DNA of 64,000 bases from Streptomyces sp. G-G2 (GTDB lineage: Bacteria > Actinomycetota > Actinomycetes > Streptomycetales > Streptomycetaceae): assembly GCF_030063135.1 (NCBI RefSeq), contig NZ_JASISO010000001.1, positions 268,977 through 332,976 of the forward strand. The letters run 5' to 3'. Below are positions 1 through 9,305 of this stretch, piece after piece. Made by a program: the position numbers and the translations under genes. Within the stretch, counting starts at the first letter, position 1. Every line of letters begins with the position of its first letter. The notes below the pieces were generated by a model, which did no database searches, was not told the origin of the DNA, and saw nothing but the letters and a program-made list of their open reading frames with translations.

Positions 1-1
1 A

Positions 2-631
2 GCCGTCATCTGGGTGCTCGCGGGTGTGGCCACCGGTGTGATCTCGGCGCTCAAACGCCGGACCGCCATCGACCGCACGGTCATGGTCGGCGCGCTCGCC
101 GGTGTCTCGCTGCCCATCTTCTTCACCGGCATGGTCGCTCCGGCGATCTTCGTCTACGGCCTCGGCTGGCTGGACGTGTCCAACTACCGGCCGATCACCG
201 AGGACCCGGTCGCCTGGCTCAACAGCATGATCCTGCCCTGGATCACCCTCGCCTTCCTCTTCGCCGCCACCTACGCCCGGATCACCCGCGCGACGATGCT
301 CGAAGTCATGGGCGAGGACTACATCCGTACGGCCCGCGCCAAGGGCCTCACGGAGAGCGTGGTCATCCGCAAGCACGCTCTGCGCTCCACGCTCACCCCG
401 ATCGTCACGATGTTCGGCCTCGACCTCGGCGGACTCCTCGGCGGCGCGGTGCTCACCGAGACGACCTTCAACTTCCAGGGTCTGGGGACGGCGGCGGTCG
501 CCGCCATCGGCCAGGGCGACCTCCCCGTGATCATGGGAATCACCCTGCTCGCCGCGCTCTTCGTGGTGATGGCCAACCTGATCGTGGACATGCTGTACGC
601 CGTCATCGACCCGCGCGTGAGGCTGACGTGA
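2..631 (+). CDS. Peptide ABC transporter permease, DppB/OppB type (5' end outside window)
   Basis: Inner-membrane subunit of a dipeptide/oligopeptide importer. The frame is open to the left edge, so only about the C-terminal two thirds are present. Several hydrophobic segments are visible, and the cytoplasmic EAA loop that docks on the ATPases is recognisable around ARAKGLTESVVIRKHALR. The pattern GGAVLTETTFNFQGLG is typical of DppB/OppB permeases rather than DppC. Its stop overlaps the GTG of the next gene by 4 bp (GTGA), so it is translationally coupled to two ATPase genes in one operon. The substrate-binding protein and partner permease must lie upstream, outside the window. Family assignment is firm; the peptide specificity cannot be read from sequence. 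Confidence 0.93.
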   Translation, partial: AVIWVLAGVATGVISALKRRTAIDRTVMVGALAGVSLPIFFTGMVAPAIFVYGLGWLDVSNYRPITEDPVAWLNSMILPWITLAFLFAATYARITRATMLEVMGEDYIRTARAKGLTESVVIRKHALRSTLTPIVTMFGLDLGGLLGGAVLTETTFNFQGLGTAAVAAIGQGDLPVIMGITLLAALFVVMANLIVDMLYAVIDPRVRLT

Positions 632-1713
632 CCGAGAACCCTTCCCTCGTACCCCAGCAGGCCGGACCCTCGGATCCCGCCCGTGCCTTCCTCTCGGTTC
701 GTGACCTCAAGGTCCACTTCCCGACCGACGACGGCCTGGTCAAGTCCGTCGACGGGCTCTCCTTCGACCTGGAGCGCGGCAAGACCCTCGGCATCGTGGG
801 CGAGTCCGGCTCCGGCAAGTCGGTCACCTCGCTGGCCATCATGGGTCTGCACCGCACCGGCAACGCCCGCAGCCGCCCGCACATCTCCGGTGAGGTGCTG
901 CTGGACGGCGAGGACCTGGTCCGGGCCAACGCCGACGACGTACGCAAGCTGCGCGGCCAGAAGATGGCGATGGTCTTCCAGGACCCGCTGTCCGCGATGC
1001 ACCCGTACTACTCGGTCGGCAAGCAGATCATCGAGGCCTACCGGACCCACCAGGACGTCGACAAGAAGACGGCCCGCAAGCGCGCCGTCGAGATGCTGGA
1101 CCGGGTCGGCATCCCCGAGCCGGACCAGCGCGTCGACTCCTACCCGCACGAGTTCTCCGGCGGCATGCGCCAGCGCGCGATGATCGCGATGTCCCTGGTC
1201 AACAACCCCGAACTGCTCATCGCGGACGAGCCGACGACCGCCCTGGACGTCACCGTCCAGGCGCAGATCCTCGACCTGATCCGCGATCTGCAGAAGGAGT
1301 TCGGCTCGGCCGTCATCATGATCACGCACGACCTCGGCGTGGTCGCGGAGATGGCCGACGAGATCCTCGTGATGTATGGCGGCCGCTGTGTCGAGCGGGG
1401 CACCGCGGAGCAGGTGTTCTACGAACCCCGGCACCCCTACACCTGGGGCCTGCTCGGGTCCATGCCGCGCATCGACCGCGACCAGACCGAGCGGCTCATC
1501 CCGGTCAAGGGCTCGCCGCCCAGCCTCATCAACATCCCCAGCGGCTGTGCCTTCCACCCGCGCTGCCCGTTCGCCGACGTACCCAAGGGCGGTATCACCC
1601 GCACCCAGCGGCCCGAGCTGGCCCTGACCAGTGCCGGTCACTGGTCCGCCTGCCACATGTCGCAGGAGGAGCGGACCCGGATCTGGACCGAAGAGATTGC
1701 GCCGAAGCTGTGA
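628..1713 (+). CDS. Peptide ABC transporter ATP-binding protein, DppD/OppD type
   Basis: One of two cytoplasmic ATPases that power peptide uptake. Of 361 residues, Walker A GESGSGKS is at about 58-65, the signature FSGGMRQR near 176 and Walker [13 protein letters not shown] near 196. The C-terminal oligopeptide-transporter extension with its [10 protein letters not shown] cysteine motif, which in this family can hold an iron-sulfur cluster, is present. The GTG start overlaps the permease stop by 4 bp, and the gene's own TGA overlaps the next GTG in the same way. The pairing with a second, different ATPase is the usual Dpp/Opp arrangement. Length and motifs are complete. Confidence 0.95.
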   Translation: MTENPSLVPQQAGPSDPARAFLSVRDLKVHFPTDDGLVKSVDGLSFDLERGKTLGIVGESGSGKSVTSLAIMGLHRTGNARSRPHISGEVLLDGEDLVRANADDVRKLRGQKMAMVFQDPLSAMHPYYSVGKQIIEAYRTHQDVDKKTARKRAVEMLDRVGIPEPDQRVDSYPHEFSGGMRQRAMIAMSLVNNPELLIADEPTTALDVTVQAQILDLIRDLQKEFGSAVIMITHDLGVVAEMADEILVMYGGRCVERGTAEQVFYEPRHPYTWGLLGSMPRIDRDQTERLIPVKGSPPSLINIPSGCAFHPRCPFADVPKGGITRTQRPELALTSAGHWSACHMSQEERTRIWTEEIAPKL

Positions 1714-2786
1714 CCGATACGACGGACATGAAGAAGACGGCGGACCGGGCGGCGGACCAGGCCGCGGGTGCGGCCGACGCGGCCGGGGAACCGCTGCTGA
1801 AGGTCACCGGCCTGGTCAAGCACTTCCCCATCCACAAGGGGCTGCTGCGCCGCGAGTCCGGGGCCGTGAGGGCCGTCGACGGCATCGACTTCGACGTCCG
1901 CCGCGGTGAGACCCTCGGCATCGTCGGCGAGTCCGGCTGCGGCAAGTCGACCATGGGGCGGCTGATCACCCGGCTGCTCGAACCGACGGGCGGCACGGTC
2001 GAGTTCGAGGGCCGGGACATCACGCACCTCGGCGTCGGGGCGATGCGGCCGCTGCGCCGCGACGTCCAGATGATCTTCCAGGACCCGTACGGCTCGCTGA
2101 ACCCGCGCCACACGGTCGGCACCATCGTCAGCGCCCCCTTCAAGCTCCAGGGGGTCAGCCCGGAGGGCGGCCTCAAGAAGGAGGTCCAGCGGCTGCTCTC
2201 GCTGGTGGGCCTGAACCCGGAGCACTACAACCGCTACCCCCACGAGTTCTCCGGCGGCCAGCGCCAGCGCATCGGCATCGCCCGCGCGCTGGCCCTCAAC
2301 CCGAAGCTGGTGGTGGCGGACGAGCCCGTCTCGGCCCTGGACGTCTCCATCCAGGCCCAGGTGGTGAACCTGCTGGACGACCTCCAGGAGGAGCTGGGGC
2401 TCACCTACGTGATCATCGCCCACGACCTGTCGGTCATCCGGCACGTCTCGGACCGCATCGCGGTGATGTACCTCGGGAAGATCGTCGAACTCACCGACCG
2501 GGACTCCCTGTACGCGGCCCCGATGCACCCGTACACCAAGGCCCTCCTCTCGGCCGTCCCGGTCCCGGACCCGCGCCGCCGGGGCGTCAAGAGCGGCCGC
2601 ATCCTGCTCAAGGGCGACGTCCCGTCGCCGATCTCCCCGCCGAGCGGCTGCCGCTTCCACACGCGGTGCTGGAAGGCCACGGAGATCTGCGGCAAGCAGG
2701 AACCCCCTCTGGTAGCCCTGCAGCCGGGCCACCAGGTCGCCTGTCACCACCCGGAGAACGCCGACACTCCGGCGACGGCCGTATAA
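1710..2786 (+). CDS. Peptide ABC transporter ATP-binding protein, DppF/OppF type
   Basis: Second ATPase of the peptide importer, 358 residues, expected to heterodimerise with the preceding DppD-type subunit. After a non-conserved, alanine-rich start it shows Walker [10 protein letters not shown] near residue 73, signature FSGGQRQR near 180, Walker [12 protein letters not shown] near 201 and the C-terminal [15 protein letters not shown] motif. It starts at GTG, overlapping the upstream stop by 4 bp. It is the last gene of the operon: a repeat-rich non-coding stretch with a terminator-like hairpin follows. Confidence 0.95.
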   Translation: MTDTTDMKKTADRAADQAAGAADAAGEPLLKVTGLVKHFPIHKGLLRRESGAVRAVDGIDFDVRRGETLGIVGESGCGKSTMGRLITRLLEPTGGTVEFEGRDITHLGVGAMRPLRRDVQMIFQDPYGSLNPRHTVGTIVSAPFKLQGVSPEGGLKKEVQRLLSLVGLNPEHYNRYPHEFSGGQRQRIGIARALALNPKLVVADEPVSALDVSIQAQVVNLLDDLQEELGLTYVIIAHDLSVIRHVSDRIAVMYLGKIVELTDRDSLYAAPMHPYTKALLSAVPVPDPRRRGVKSGRILLKGDVPSPISPPSGCRFHTRCWKATEICGKQEPPLVALQPGHQVACHHPENADTPATAV

Positions 2787-2804
2787 CCCCGATCGCCGGC
2801 GAGG

Positions 2805-2983
2805 CCCCAGCCCGCCGGCGATCGAGGCGCGCTTTTCCAGCCCCTCCGGACACCCCCCCAGCCCCGCCGGCGTCTGAGGCGCGCTCTTCAGCCCCTCCTG
2901 GCATCCACAGCCCCGCCGGCGTTCGAGGCGCTCTTTCTCAGCCCCTCCGGCGATTGAGGAGCGGGGTCCGGGGCGGAGCCCCG
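2805..2983. repeat. Four-unit GC-rich intergenic repeat ending in a hairpin
   Basis: Four related units begin at about 2810, 2861, 2910 and 2941. The shared core is GCCCC(G/T)CCGGCG followed by a variable triplet and GAGG(C/A)GC. Shorter CAGCCCCTCC fragments lie between them. The last unit runs into CGGGGC-GGA-GCCCCG (2969-2983), a perfect 6-bp stem with a 3-nt loop that could terminate the peptide-transporter operon. I recall similar elements as dispersed intergenic repeats in many Streptomyces genomes; that is memory, not a search. Confidence 0.7.
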
Positions 2984-3052
2984 ACAGCGACCCGCCCGCC
3001 CGGCACCCCCCGGTGGCACGGCCCGCCGCCAGGCGCCCGGCACAATGGCCCG

Positions 3053-3709
3053 GTGCCCCACGATCTCTTCCCGCCCGGTGTCCAGCACGCCCTGGACCTC
3101 GCGGGCATCTTCGTCTTCGCCACCGCGGGCGCCCTGCTCGCGGTCCGCAAGAACTTCGACGTCTTCGGCATCGCCGTCCTCGCCCTGGTCACCGCCCTCG
3201 GCGGCGGCCTCCTGCGCGACCTGGTCATCGGCGCTGTCCCCCCGGCCGCCTTCGGTGAACTGAGCTTCTTCGTCACCCCGCTGGTCGCCGCCGCGCTGGT
3301 CTTCTTCCTGCACCCCGAGGTGCAGCGGATCAACCAGGCCATCAACGTCTTCGACGCGGCGGGCCTCGGCCTGTTCTGCGTGACGGGCACGACGAAGGCG
3401 TACGAGTACGGCCTCGGGCTCACCGCGTCGGCCGCGCTCGGCCTCGCGACGGCGGTCGGCGGCGGCGTGCTGCGCGACGTCCTGGTCAACGAGGTCCCGT
3501 CGCTGCTGCGCGACCGCGAGATGTACGCCGTGCCCGCGGTCATCGGGGCCGCGCTGGTGGCCGTGTTCATCGGCCTCGGCATGCTGAGCGCCGTGACCAG
3601 TGGCATCGCGATCGTGACCACGTTCGTGCTGCGGCTGCTGGCGATGCGCTACCACTGGCGGGCGCCGCTGGCCTGGAACCGCCGCTCGGCGGTCCCCGAG
3701 GAGCCGTAA
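3053..3709 (+). CDS. TRIC/YvgT-like membrane channel family protein (UPF0126)
   Basis: Predicted multi-spanning membrane protein of 218 residues built from two repeats. Each contains a glycine-rich stretch followed by LLRD or VLRD (ALGGGLLRDLVIGAVP and AVGGGVLRDVLVNEVP), the hallmark of the UPF0126 family, related to trimeric intracellular cation channels. The frame is open far upstream, but the upstream part is repeat DNA. The family begins at the hydrophobic helix, so GTG at 3053 is the best start. A CACAATGG box 12 nt upstream of it could be a -10 for a leaderless or short-leader transcript. It is monocistronic by position. Transported ion unknown. Confidence 0.85.
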   Translation: MPHDLFPPGVQHALDLAGIFVFATAGALLAVRKNFDVFGIAVLALVTALGGGLLRDLVIGAVPPAAFGELSFFVTPLVAAALVFFLHPEVQRINQAINVFDAAGLGLFCVTGTTKAYEYGLGLTASAALGLATAVGGGVLRDVLVNEVPSLLRDREMYAVPAVIGAALVAVFIGLGMLSAVTSGIAIVTTFVLRLLAMRYHWRAPLAWNRRSAVPEEP

Positions 3710-3754
3710 TCACAAAAGCTACCGCTTAGTAGTTACTGGAGGTACCCTCACCCC

Positions 3755-4670
3755 ATGTCACAAGCAGCAGCGGCCCAGGCCTCCGGCCCAGGCCTCCGGC
3801 GCGGCCTCCGGCAAGGCCTCCGGCCCGGCTTCCATCGGCGACAGCGAGTTCGACCGCGACACCGCCGTCACCGCGCGGGCGGAGGAGCCCGGGGTCTACG
3901 ACGCCGAGCTCTCCGCCGGGTGGACGATCATCACCGCCGTCAACGGCGGCTACCTGCTCGCGCTGGTCGGCCGGGCCCTCTCGGCGGCCCTGCCGCACCC
4001 GGACCCCTTCACGGTGTCCGCCCACTACCTGACCTCTTCGGTCCCCGGGCCCGCCGTGATCCGCACCGAGGTGGTCCGGGTCGGGCGCACCCTCTCCACG
4101 GGCCAGGCCTCGCTGTTCCAGTACGACGAGAACGGCGCCGCGGTGGAACGCCTGCGCGTGCTCGCGTCCTACGGCGACCTCGCGGCGCTGCCGGACGACG
4201 TCCGTACGACGGCCACAGCGCCCGTGATGCCGGGGTACGCCGACTGCCTGGGCGCCGAGGCCGGTCCGGCCCCGATCCCCGGCAGCTCCGCCATCGTCGA
4301 CCGGCTCCGGCTCCGGCTGGATCCGGTCACCGCGGGCTGGGCGGTGGGCGCGCCGTCCGGCAAGGGCGAGATGCGGGCCTGGTTCGAACTCGCCGACGGG
4401 CGGGACGCGGACCCGCTGTCCCTGCTGCTGGTCGTGGACGCGCTCCCGCCGACCTCCTTCGACCTGGGCCTGATCGGCTGGACCCCGACGGTGGAACTCA
4501 CCACCCACGTACGCCGCCGCCCCGCGCCCGGCCCGCTGCGGGTCGCGATCACCACCCGGAACCTGGCCGGGGGCTTCCTGGAGGAGGACGCGGAGGTCTG
4601 GGACTCCGCGGACCATCTGGTGGCCCAGTCCCGCCAACTGGCCCGCGCCCCCCGGGCAGCCACTGCCTGA
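3755..4670 (+). pseudogene. Acyl-CoA thioesterase family protein, frame broken by a 13-bp duplication
   Basis: From about 3830 to 4670 this encodes a thioesterase-family protein (paired hot-dog type) likely to hydrolyse an acyl-CoA. The body includes GWTIITAVNGGYLLALVGRA and YLTSSVPGPAVIRTEVVRVG. The natural start is ATG 3755, with GGAGG at 3738-3742. Its frame is lost because GGCCCAGGCCTCC occurs twice in tandem (3772-3784, 3785-3797). Removing one copy gives a continuous product of about 300 residues beginning MSQAAAAQASGAASGKASG. As written, the body frame has no ATG/GTG until GTG 4014, which would drop about 80 conserved residues. It may be a true pseudogene, a slippage-variable gene or a sequence error. 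Confidence 0.75.
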
Positions 4671-4785
4671 CGCGCGGCCCGCGCGGCGCCGCGCCGGGCC
4701 CCGGCCCGTCGGCCCCGGACCCCGGACCGGGGCTCCGGAGCGGGGTTCGGCGGTACCCGTGGGGTTCGGGGGAGCCGGGGAATCG

Positions 4786-4791
4786 TAGAAT
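4786..4791 (+). promoter_or_regulatory. Probable -10 box for a leaderless cysteine desulfurase mRNA
   Basis: TAGAAT lies 9 nt before the ATG at 4801, with no ribosome-binding site between them. In Streptomyces this spacing usually means transcription begins at or next to the start codon. The -35 region is weak, so this is an inference from the -10 and the spacing. Confidence 0.4.
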
Positions 4792-4800
4792 CGGTGAATC

Positions 4801-5964
4801 ATGGCCTACCTCGACCACGCCGCCACCACGCCGATGCTGCCGGAGGCCGCCGCGGCGATGACCGCGCAGTTCGCCGCGACGGGCAACGCCTCCTCCCTGC
4901 ACGCCGCCGGCCGCCGTGCCCGCCGTACCGTCGAGGAGGCCCGCGAGGCCTTCGCCGAGGTACTCGGCGCGCGCCCGAGCGAGGTGGTCTTCACCGCGGG
5001 CGGCACGGAGGCCGACAACCTCGCCGTGAAGGGCCTGTACTGGGCCCGGCGCGACGCCGACCCCGCCCGTACCCGGATCCTCGCCAGCCCCGTCGAGCAC
5101 CACGCCGTCCTCGACGCCGTGCACTGGCTCGCGGAGCACGAGGGCGCCCGCGTCGAGTACCTGCCCGTGGACCGCTACGGCCGCGTGCACCCCGACGCCT
5201 TCCGCGAGGCCGTCGCGCGCGACCCCGACGACATCGCCCTCGCCACCGTGATGTGGGCCAACAACGAGATCGGCACCGTCATGCCGGTCCGCGAACTGGC
5301 TTCGACGGCAAGGGAGTTCGGCGTCCCGATGCATTCCGATGCCGTCCAGGCCATCGGTCAGCTCGATGTGGGCTTCGCCGACAGCGGCCTCGCCGCCATG
5401 GCCGTCAGCGGCCACAAGATCGGCGGCCCCTACGGCATCGGCGCGCTGCTGCTGGGCCGCGACCAGAGCCCCGTACCCGTCCTGCACGGCGGTGGCCAGG
5501 AGCGCCACGTCCGCTCCGGGACCCTCGACGTGCCCGCCATCGCCGCCTTCGCGGTGGCCGCCGTACTGGCCGTGGAGCGTCGCGAGACCTTCGCCCGTGA
5601 GGTCGGCGCCCTGCGCGACGAGCTGGTCGCGGCCGTATGCTCCGCGGTGCCCGACGCGATCCTCGGCGGCGACCCGGACGACCGCCTCCCGGCCAACGCC
5701 CACTTCAGCTTCCCCGGCTGCGAGGGGGACTCCCTGCTGCTCCTGCTGGACGCCCAGGGCATCGAATGCTCCACCGGCTCAGCCTGCACCGCGGGCGTGG
5801 CCCAGCCCAGCCACGTACTGCTCGCCACCGGCACCGCCCCCGACCTGGCCCGCGGCACCCTGCGCTTCTCCCTCGGCCACACCTCCACGGCGCAGGACGT
5901 CGCCGCCGTGGCCGCCGCCATCGGCCCGGCCGTCGACCGGGCCCGCAGCGCCGGACTGAGCTGA
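4801..5964 (+). CDS. Cysteine desulfurase (NifS/IscS family, class V aminotransferase fold)
   Basis: PLP enzyme that removes sulfur from cysteine as an enzyme-bound persulfide for transfer to acceptors. It begins [13 protein letters not shown], the usual start of the family. The PLP lysine lies in [10 protein letters not shown] (about residue 206) and the catalytic cysteine in STGSACTAG (about residue 329). At 387 residues it is full length. No Isu scaffold or other Fe-S assembly gene is adjacent. Instead mnmA lies 740 bp downstream, separated only by an amidase gene on the other strand. The likely job is therefore supplying sulfur for tRNA 2-thiouridine, although use in Fe-S assembly cannot be excluded. 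Confidence 0.93.
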   Translation: MAYLDHAATTPMLPEAAAAMTAQFAATGNASSLHAAGRRARRTVEEAREAFAEVLGARPSEVVFTAGGTEADNLAVKGLYWARRDADPARTRILASPVEHHAVLDAVHWLAEHEGARVEYLPVDRYGRVHPDAFREAVARDPDDIALATVMWANNEIGTVMPVRELASTAREFGVPMHSDAVQAIGQLDVGFADSGLAAMAVSGHKIGGPYGIGALLLGRDQSPVPVLHGGGQERHVRSGTLDVPAIAAFAVAAVLAVERRETFAREVGALRDELVAAVCSAVPDAILGGDPDDRLPANAHFSFPGCEGDSLLLLLDAQGIECSTGSACTAGVAQPSHVLLATGTAPDLARGTLRFSLGHTSTAQDVAAVAAAIGPAVDRARSAGLS

Positions 5965-6008
5965 CCGAGCTGACCGGACCGAGCTGACCGGCCGGGGGCC
6001 GGCCGGAC

Positions 6009-6635
6009 TCAGGCGAGCAGCGCGCCGACCATGCGCAGATAGCGGTCCCAGTCCCAATACGGGCCGGGATCCGTGTGGTCGGCGCCGGGCACCTCGGAGT
6101 GGCCGAGCAGATGCGTGCGGTCGGCGGGTATCCCGTACCGGCGGCAGACGTCGGCGGCCAGCCGCGCCGAGGCGGCGTACATCGCCTCCGTGAAGTCCTC
6201 TCGGCGCGTGACGAAACCCTCGTGCTCGATGCCGACGCTGCGCTCGTTCATGGCGCGGCTGCCCGCGTGGAAGGCCACGTCCAGCTCGCGGACCAGCTGC
6301 TCCACATGACCGTCCTGGCGGACTATGTAGTGCGCCGAGGCCTTGTGCCAAGGGTTCTGGAAGGCCTCCACCGACGAGGCGAAATCGCCCTGGGTCACAT
6401 GGACCACGATCCGGTCGATGCGGTAGTCGTCGGGCCGGTCGGCCAGCCGCCAGTTCGCCGGCGACGCCGCCGTCCAGCTCGCGCCCGCGTGATCCAGCGC
6501 ACCTTCCTGACGCGGTCTGCGCACCCCCGGCAGCAGCCACCAGGCCCGGGAAATCTCGTCCCGGCCCGCCACCGCACCGGCCGCGACCAGCCCCAGTCCC
6601 CCCAGCAGTACCGCCCTGCGCCCCTTGAGGCCCAT
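6009..6635 (-). CDS. Secreted N-acetylmuramoyl-L-alanine amidase (Amidase_2/PGRP fold)
   Basis: Zinc amidase predicted to cut the bond between muramic acid and the stem peptide of peptidoglycan, acting outside the membrane. The N-terminus [20 protein letters not shown] resembles a signal peptide or anchor with a basic n-region. Start 6635 is preferred over the longer start at 6653. Zinc-ligand motifs are visible: the histidine in RIVVHVTQG, the histidine in LLGHSEVPG and the aspartate in [10 protein letters not shown]. At about 208 residues it is a single-domain enzyme with no cell-wall-binding repeat. It lies convergent to the desulfurase and divergent from mnmA, so it interrupts two functionally related genes without sharing their transcript. 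Confidence 0.88.
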   Translation of the reverse strand: MGLKGRRAVLLGGLGLVAAGAVAGRDEISRAWWLLPGVRRPRQEGALDHAGASWTAASPANWRLADRPDDYRIDRIVVHVTQGDFASSVEAFQNPWHKASAHYIVRQDGHVEQLVRELDVAFHAGSRAMNERSVGIEHEGFVTRREDFTEAMYAASARLAADVCRRYGIPADRTHLLGHSEVPGADHTDPGPYWDWDRYLRMVGALLA

Positions 6636-6687
6636 CCGAACCACCCCCCGCACCCGATAACGCGCCGTGGCCCCGCGCGGTTCCCCG

Positions 6688-6693
6688 TACCCT
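6688..6693 (+). promoter_or_regulatory. Probable -10 box for mnmA (leaderless)
   Basis: TACCCT lies 10 nt upstream of the mnmA ATG at 6704. There is no Shine-Dalgarno sequence in the interval (GGACGGTGCT), so a leaderless transcript is likely. This is inferred from spacing only. Confidence 0.35.
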
Positions 6694-6703
6694 GGACGGT
6701 GCT

Positions 6704-7837
6704 ATGACTGAGAACCTGCCGAGCACCCGCCCCCTTCGCGTCCTGGCCGCCATGTCCGGCGGCGTGGACTCCGCCGTCGCCGCCGCCCGCGCTGCCGAAG
6801 CCGGGCACGAGGTGACCGGTGTCCACCTCGCGCTGTCCGCGAACCCGCAGTCCTTCCGCACCGGCGCCCGCGGCTGCTGCACCATCGAGGACTCCCGCGA
6901 CGCCCGCCGCGCCGCCGACGTCATCGGCATCCCCTTCTACGTGTGGGACCTCGCCGAACGCTTCCGCGAGGACGTGGTCGAGGACTTCGTCGCCGAGTAC
7001 GAGGCGGGCCGCACCCCGAACCCGTGCCTGCGCTGCAACGAGAAGATCAAGTTCGCCGCGCTCCTCGACAAGGCCCTCGCGCTCGGCTTCGACGCCGTCT
7101 GCACCGGCCACTACGCCACCGTCGTGCTGAACGAGGATGGCGGCCGCGAGCTGCACCGCGCCTCCGACATGGCCAAGGACCAGTCGTACGTACTCGGCGT
7201 CCTCGACGAGAAGCAGCTCGCCCACGCCCTCTTCCCGCTCGGTGACACCCTCACCACCAAGGAGGAGATCCGGGCCGAGGCCGAGGCCCGCGGACTGGCC
7301 GTCGCGAAGAAGCCCGACAGCCACGACATCTGCTTCATCGCCGACGGCGACACCCAGGGCTTCCTCGCGAACCGCCTCGGCAAGGCCGAGGGCGACATCG
7401 TCGACGAGTCCGGCGCCAAGATCGGCACCCACGAGGGCGCCTTCGGCTTCACCATCGGCCAGCGCAAGGGCCTGCGCATCGGCCACCCGGCCGCCGACGG
7501 CAAGCCGCGCTACGTCCTGGACATCTCCCCGGTGAACAACACCGTCACCGTCGGCCCCGTCGAGGCCCTCGACGTCGGCGCCCTCACCGCGATCCGCCCG
7601 CGCTGGTGCGGCTCCACGGCCGCCGCCCCGGGCACCTACACCGCGCAGCTGCGCGCCCACGGCGGCGAGAGCGAGGTCTTCGCCGAGATGGTCGACGGAG
7701 AGCTGCGGGTGCGTTTCGCGGAGCCGGTCCGCGGGGTGGCCCCCGGCCAGGCGATCGTGCTCTACGACGGCACCCGCGTCGTCGGCTCCGCCACCATCGC
7801 CACGACCACCCGGGCGAGCGCGACAATCACCTCCTAA
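6704..7837 (+). CDS. mnmA: tRNA-specific 2-thiouridylase MnmA
   Basis: Adenylates and thiolates uridine 34 of Lys, Glu and Gln tRNAs using sulfur passed from a cysteine desulfurase. Of 377 residues, the PP-loop SGGVDS is at about 17-22. The two catalytic cysteines are in [12 protein letters not shown] (about Cys108) and [10 protein letters not shown] (about Cys210), and the GHYA and GQRKGL motifs are intact. The desulfurase gene upstream is a plausible sulfur donor. The gene is the last conserved core gene before the restriction/defence island, so the island boundary lies in the 145 bp that follow. Confidence 0.96.
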   Translation: MTENLPSTRPLRVLAAMSGGVDSAVAAARAAEAGHEVTGVHLALSANPQSFRTGARGCCTIEDSRDARRAADVIGIPFYVWDLAERFREDVVEDFVAEYEAGRTPNPCLRCNEKIKFAALLDKALALGFDAVCTGHYATVVLNEDGGRELHRASDMAKDQSYVLGVLDEKQLAHALFPLGDTLTTKEEIRAEAEARGLAVAKKPDSHDICFIADGDTQGFLANRLGKAEGDIVDESGAKIGTHEGAFGFTIGQRKGLRIGHPAADGKPRYVLDISPVNNTVTVGPVEALDVGALTAIRPRWCGSTAAAPGTYTAQLRAHGGESEVFAEMVDGELRVRFAEPVRGVAPGQAIVLYDGTRVVGSATIATTTRASATITS

Positions 7838-7915
7838 GACCCTGCTTGGCAATGCTTGCGTCAACGGCCGTTGCCCGTCACTGGCGTATCCCTGCGGAGG
7901 GCTTTAGGCTCCCTG

Positions 7916-7932
7916 GTACGGGTTACCCGTAC
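7916..7932. promoter_or_regulatory. Inverted repeat upstream of the defence ATPase gene
   Basis: GTACGGGT-T-ACCCGTAC is a perfect 8-bp dyad with a 1-nt centre, followed by AAAAATACCTA, which contains a possible -10 (TACCTA, 7938-7943). The dyad sits about 50 bp before the GTG at 7983, where an operator would be expected. It is unlikely to be an mnmA terminator because A residues, not T residues, follow it on the coding strand. Confidence 0.45.
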
Positions 7933-7982
7933 AAAAATACCTAAGGCGGCAATCCTCGATCCGCCTCTCTGGGAGGTCGGCC

Positions 7983-9305
7983 GTGCTGCTCAGCTTCCGG
8001 GTAGCCAACCACCGGTCCATTCGGGACGAACAAGAGCTCTCTCTTGCCGCTACAGAGCTCAATCAAGGAACTGGTCGGGACAGCGGAGCCCGCTCCGACG
8101 GCAAGCCGTTGTCGGTGCTGCCCGTCGTCGGTATTTTCGGCGCCAACGGGTCTGGCAAGTCGAACGTCCTCGCGGGTCTGCGCTTCATGCGCCACGCCGT
8201 GCTCGATTCCCTGGCGGCGTGGGACCGCGAGCCCGGGGTCCCCAGAGAGCCGTTCGAGCTCGCTGACGAGGCCAGGGACGAGACCAGCCTCTTCGAGGTC
8301 GAGCTGCTGCTCGGCCGAGGCGAGAAGGTCCGGTACACCTACGGGTTCGAAGTATCCGACGACCGCGTAGAGAGCGAGTGGCTGCACGCGTACCCGTCCG
8401 GCCGCCGCCAGGTGTGGTTCGACCGGGAGGCCGGTCGTCCCGACGAAGAGGGAGGTGAGTTCCGGTTCCCCGGGGCGGGCCTGACCGGACGCAAGGATCT
8501 CAAGGAGATGCTGGTCGCCACGACCCGGAGCAACGCTCTCTTCCTCACCGTGGGTGCAGCCCTAAACCATCCCCAGCTGTCAGCTGTCCACCGCTGGTTC
8601 CGGGACAACCTGTGGTTGGTGACGAGTCACAGCGATGTGGCCGAGCGGACGTCCTGGACACGAGACCAGTTGGCCGACCGAAGCGATCAGGAGGAGCTGC
8701 GAGAACGGCTCATCACGCTTCTTGCGGCCGCAGACCTGGGTATCACGGGCATCGAGACCGACCCCGATACGGGGGATGTGCGACTCCTGCACCGCGGAGC
8801 TGACGGAACCTCTCGACCGCTCGACTTCTGGAAGCAGGAATCGCTGGGTACGCATGCCTGGTTCGCGTTCCTCGGGCCTCTCCTGCACATGCTCAAGCAT
8901 GGTGGAGTCCTCCTCGCGGACGAGCTCGACTCAAGCCTTCACCCGCTGCTCGCAGCGGAGGTCATCCGCCTCTATCACGACCGGGAAGCCAATCCCGATC
9001 TCGCGCAATTGATCTTCACTACGCACGATGCGACCCTGCTCGGTCCGTCGGTCGTCGAGCGCCCGCTCGACCGGGATCAGGTGTGGATCACGTTCAAGGA
9101 AAGCAGCGGGGAGTCCGCCCTGTACCCGCTGATCGCGGCTCGCAAGGCCCGCAACGACGAGAACCTGGAGCGCCGCTACCTGCACGGCCACTATGGCGGC
9201 ATTCCGCGCCTCGCCACCGGTGAGATCGCCCGCCAGCTCACGATGCTGGAAGAGCGCTTGGGTGGTCGGCCGGACTCGGAGCGGAAAGCGACGACGACAG
9301 CGTGA
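7983..9305 (+). CDS. AAA family ATPase of an RloA/AriA-like defence pair
   Basis: ABC/SMC-like ATPase of 440 residues. It opens MLLSFRVANHRSIRDEQELS, typical of OLD/RloA/AbiL-type ATPases, has Walker A GANGSGKS at about 53-60, and Walker B LLADELDSSLHP near 310 followed by the FTTHDATLL switch region. GTG 7983 is preceded by GGGAGG at a good distance. The stop overlaps the next gene (GTGA, 4 bp), tying it to an RloB-like protein with acidic TOPRIM-type motifs. This layout matches ATPase plus TOPRIM phage-defence pairs such as RloAB and PARIS. The ATPase probably senses infection and holds or releases the effector; that role is inferred from families. Confidence 0.85.
   Translation: MLLSFRVANHRSIRDEQELSLAATELNQGTGRDSGARSDGKPLSVLPVVGIFGANGSGKSNVLAGLRFMRHAVLDSLAAWDREPGVPREPFELADEARDETSLFEVELLLGRGEKVRYTYGFEVSDDRVESEWLHAYPSGRRQVWFDREAGRPDEEGGEFRFPGAGLTGRKDLKEMLVATTRSNALFLTVGAALNHPQLSAVHRWFRDNLWLVTSHSDVAERTSWTRDQLADRSDQEELRERLITLLAAADLGITGIETDPDTGDVRLLHRGADGTSRPLDFWKQESLGTHAWFAFLGPLLHMLKHGGVLLADELDSSLHPLLAAEVIRLYHDREANPDLAQLIFTTHDATLLGPSVVERPLDRDQVWITFKESSGESALYPLIAARKARNDENLERRYLHGHYGGIPRLATGEIARQLTMLEERLGGRPDSERKATTTA

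Noticed and set aside
319..1656. Long reverse-strand ORFs opposite dppD, dppF and many other genes
   Set aside because: They are open only because GC-rich codon bias lacks stops in the antisense frame; the forward genes have full motif support.
2666..3052. Upstream extension of the TRIC-like ORF giving a 347-residue protein
   Set aside because: The extension overlaps the peptide-transporter ATPase gene and the intergenic repeat, is arginine/proline-rich, and the family starts at the first hydrophobic helix.
3755..4861. A 368-residue arginine-rich ORF from ATG 3755 in the shifted frame
   Set aside because: After the first dozen codons it is the off-frame shadow of the thioesterase; composition is typical of shadow frames in GC-rich DNA.
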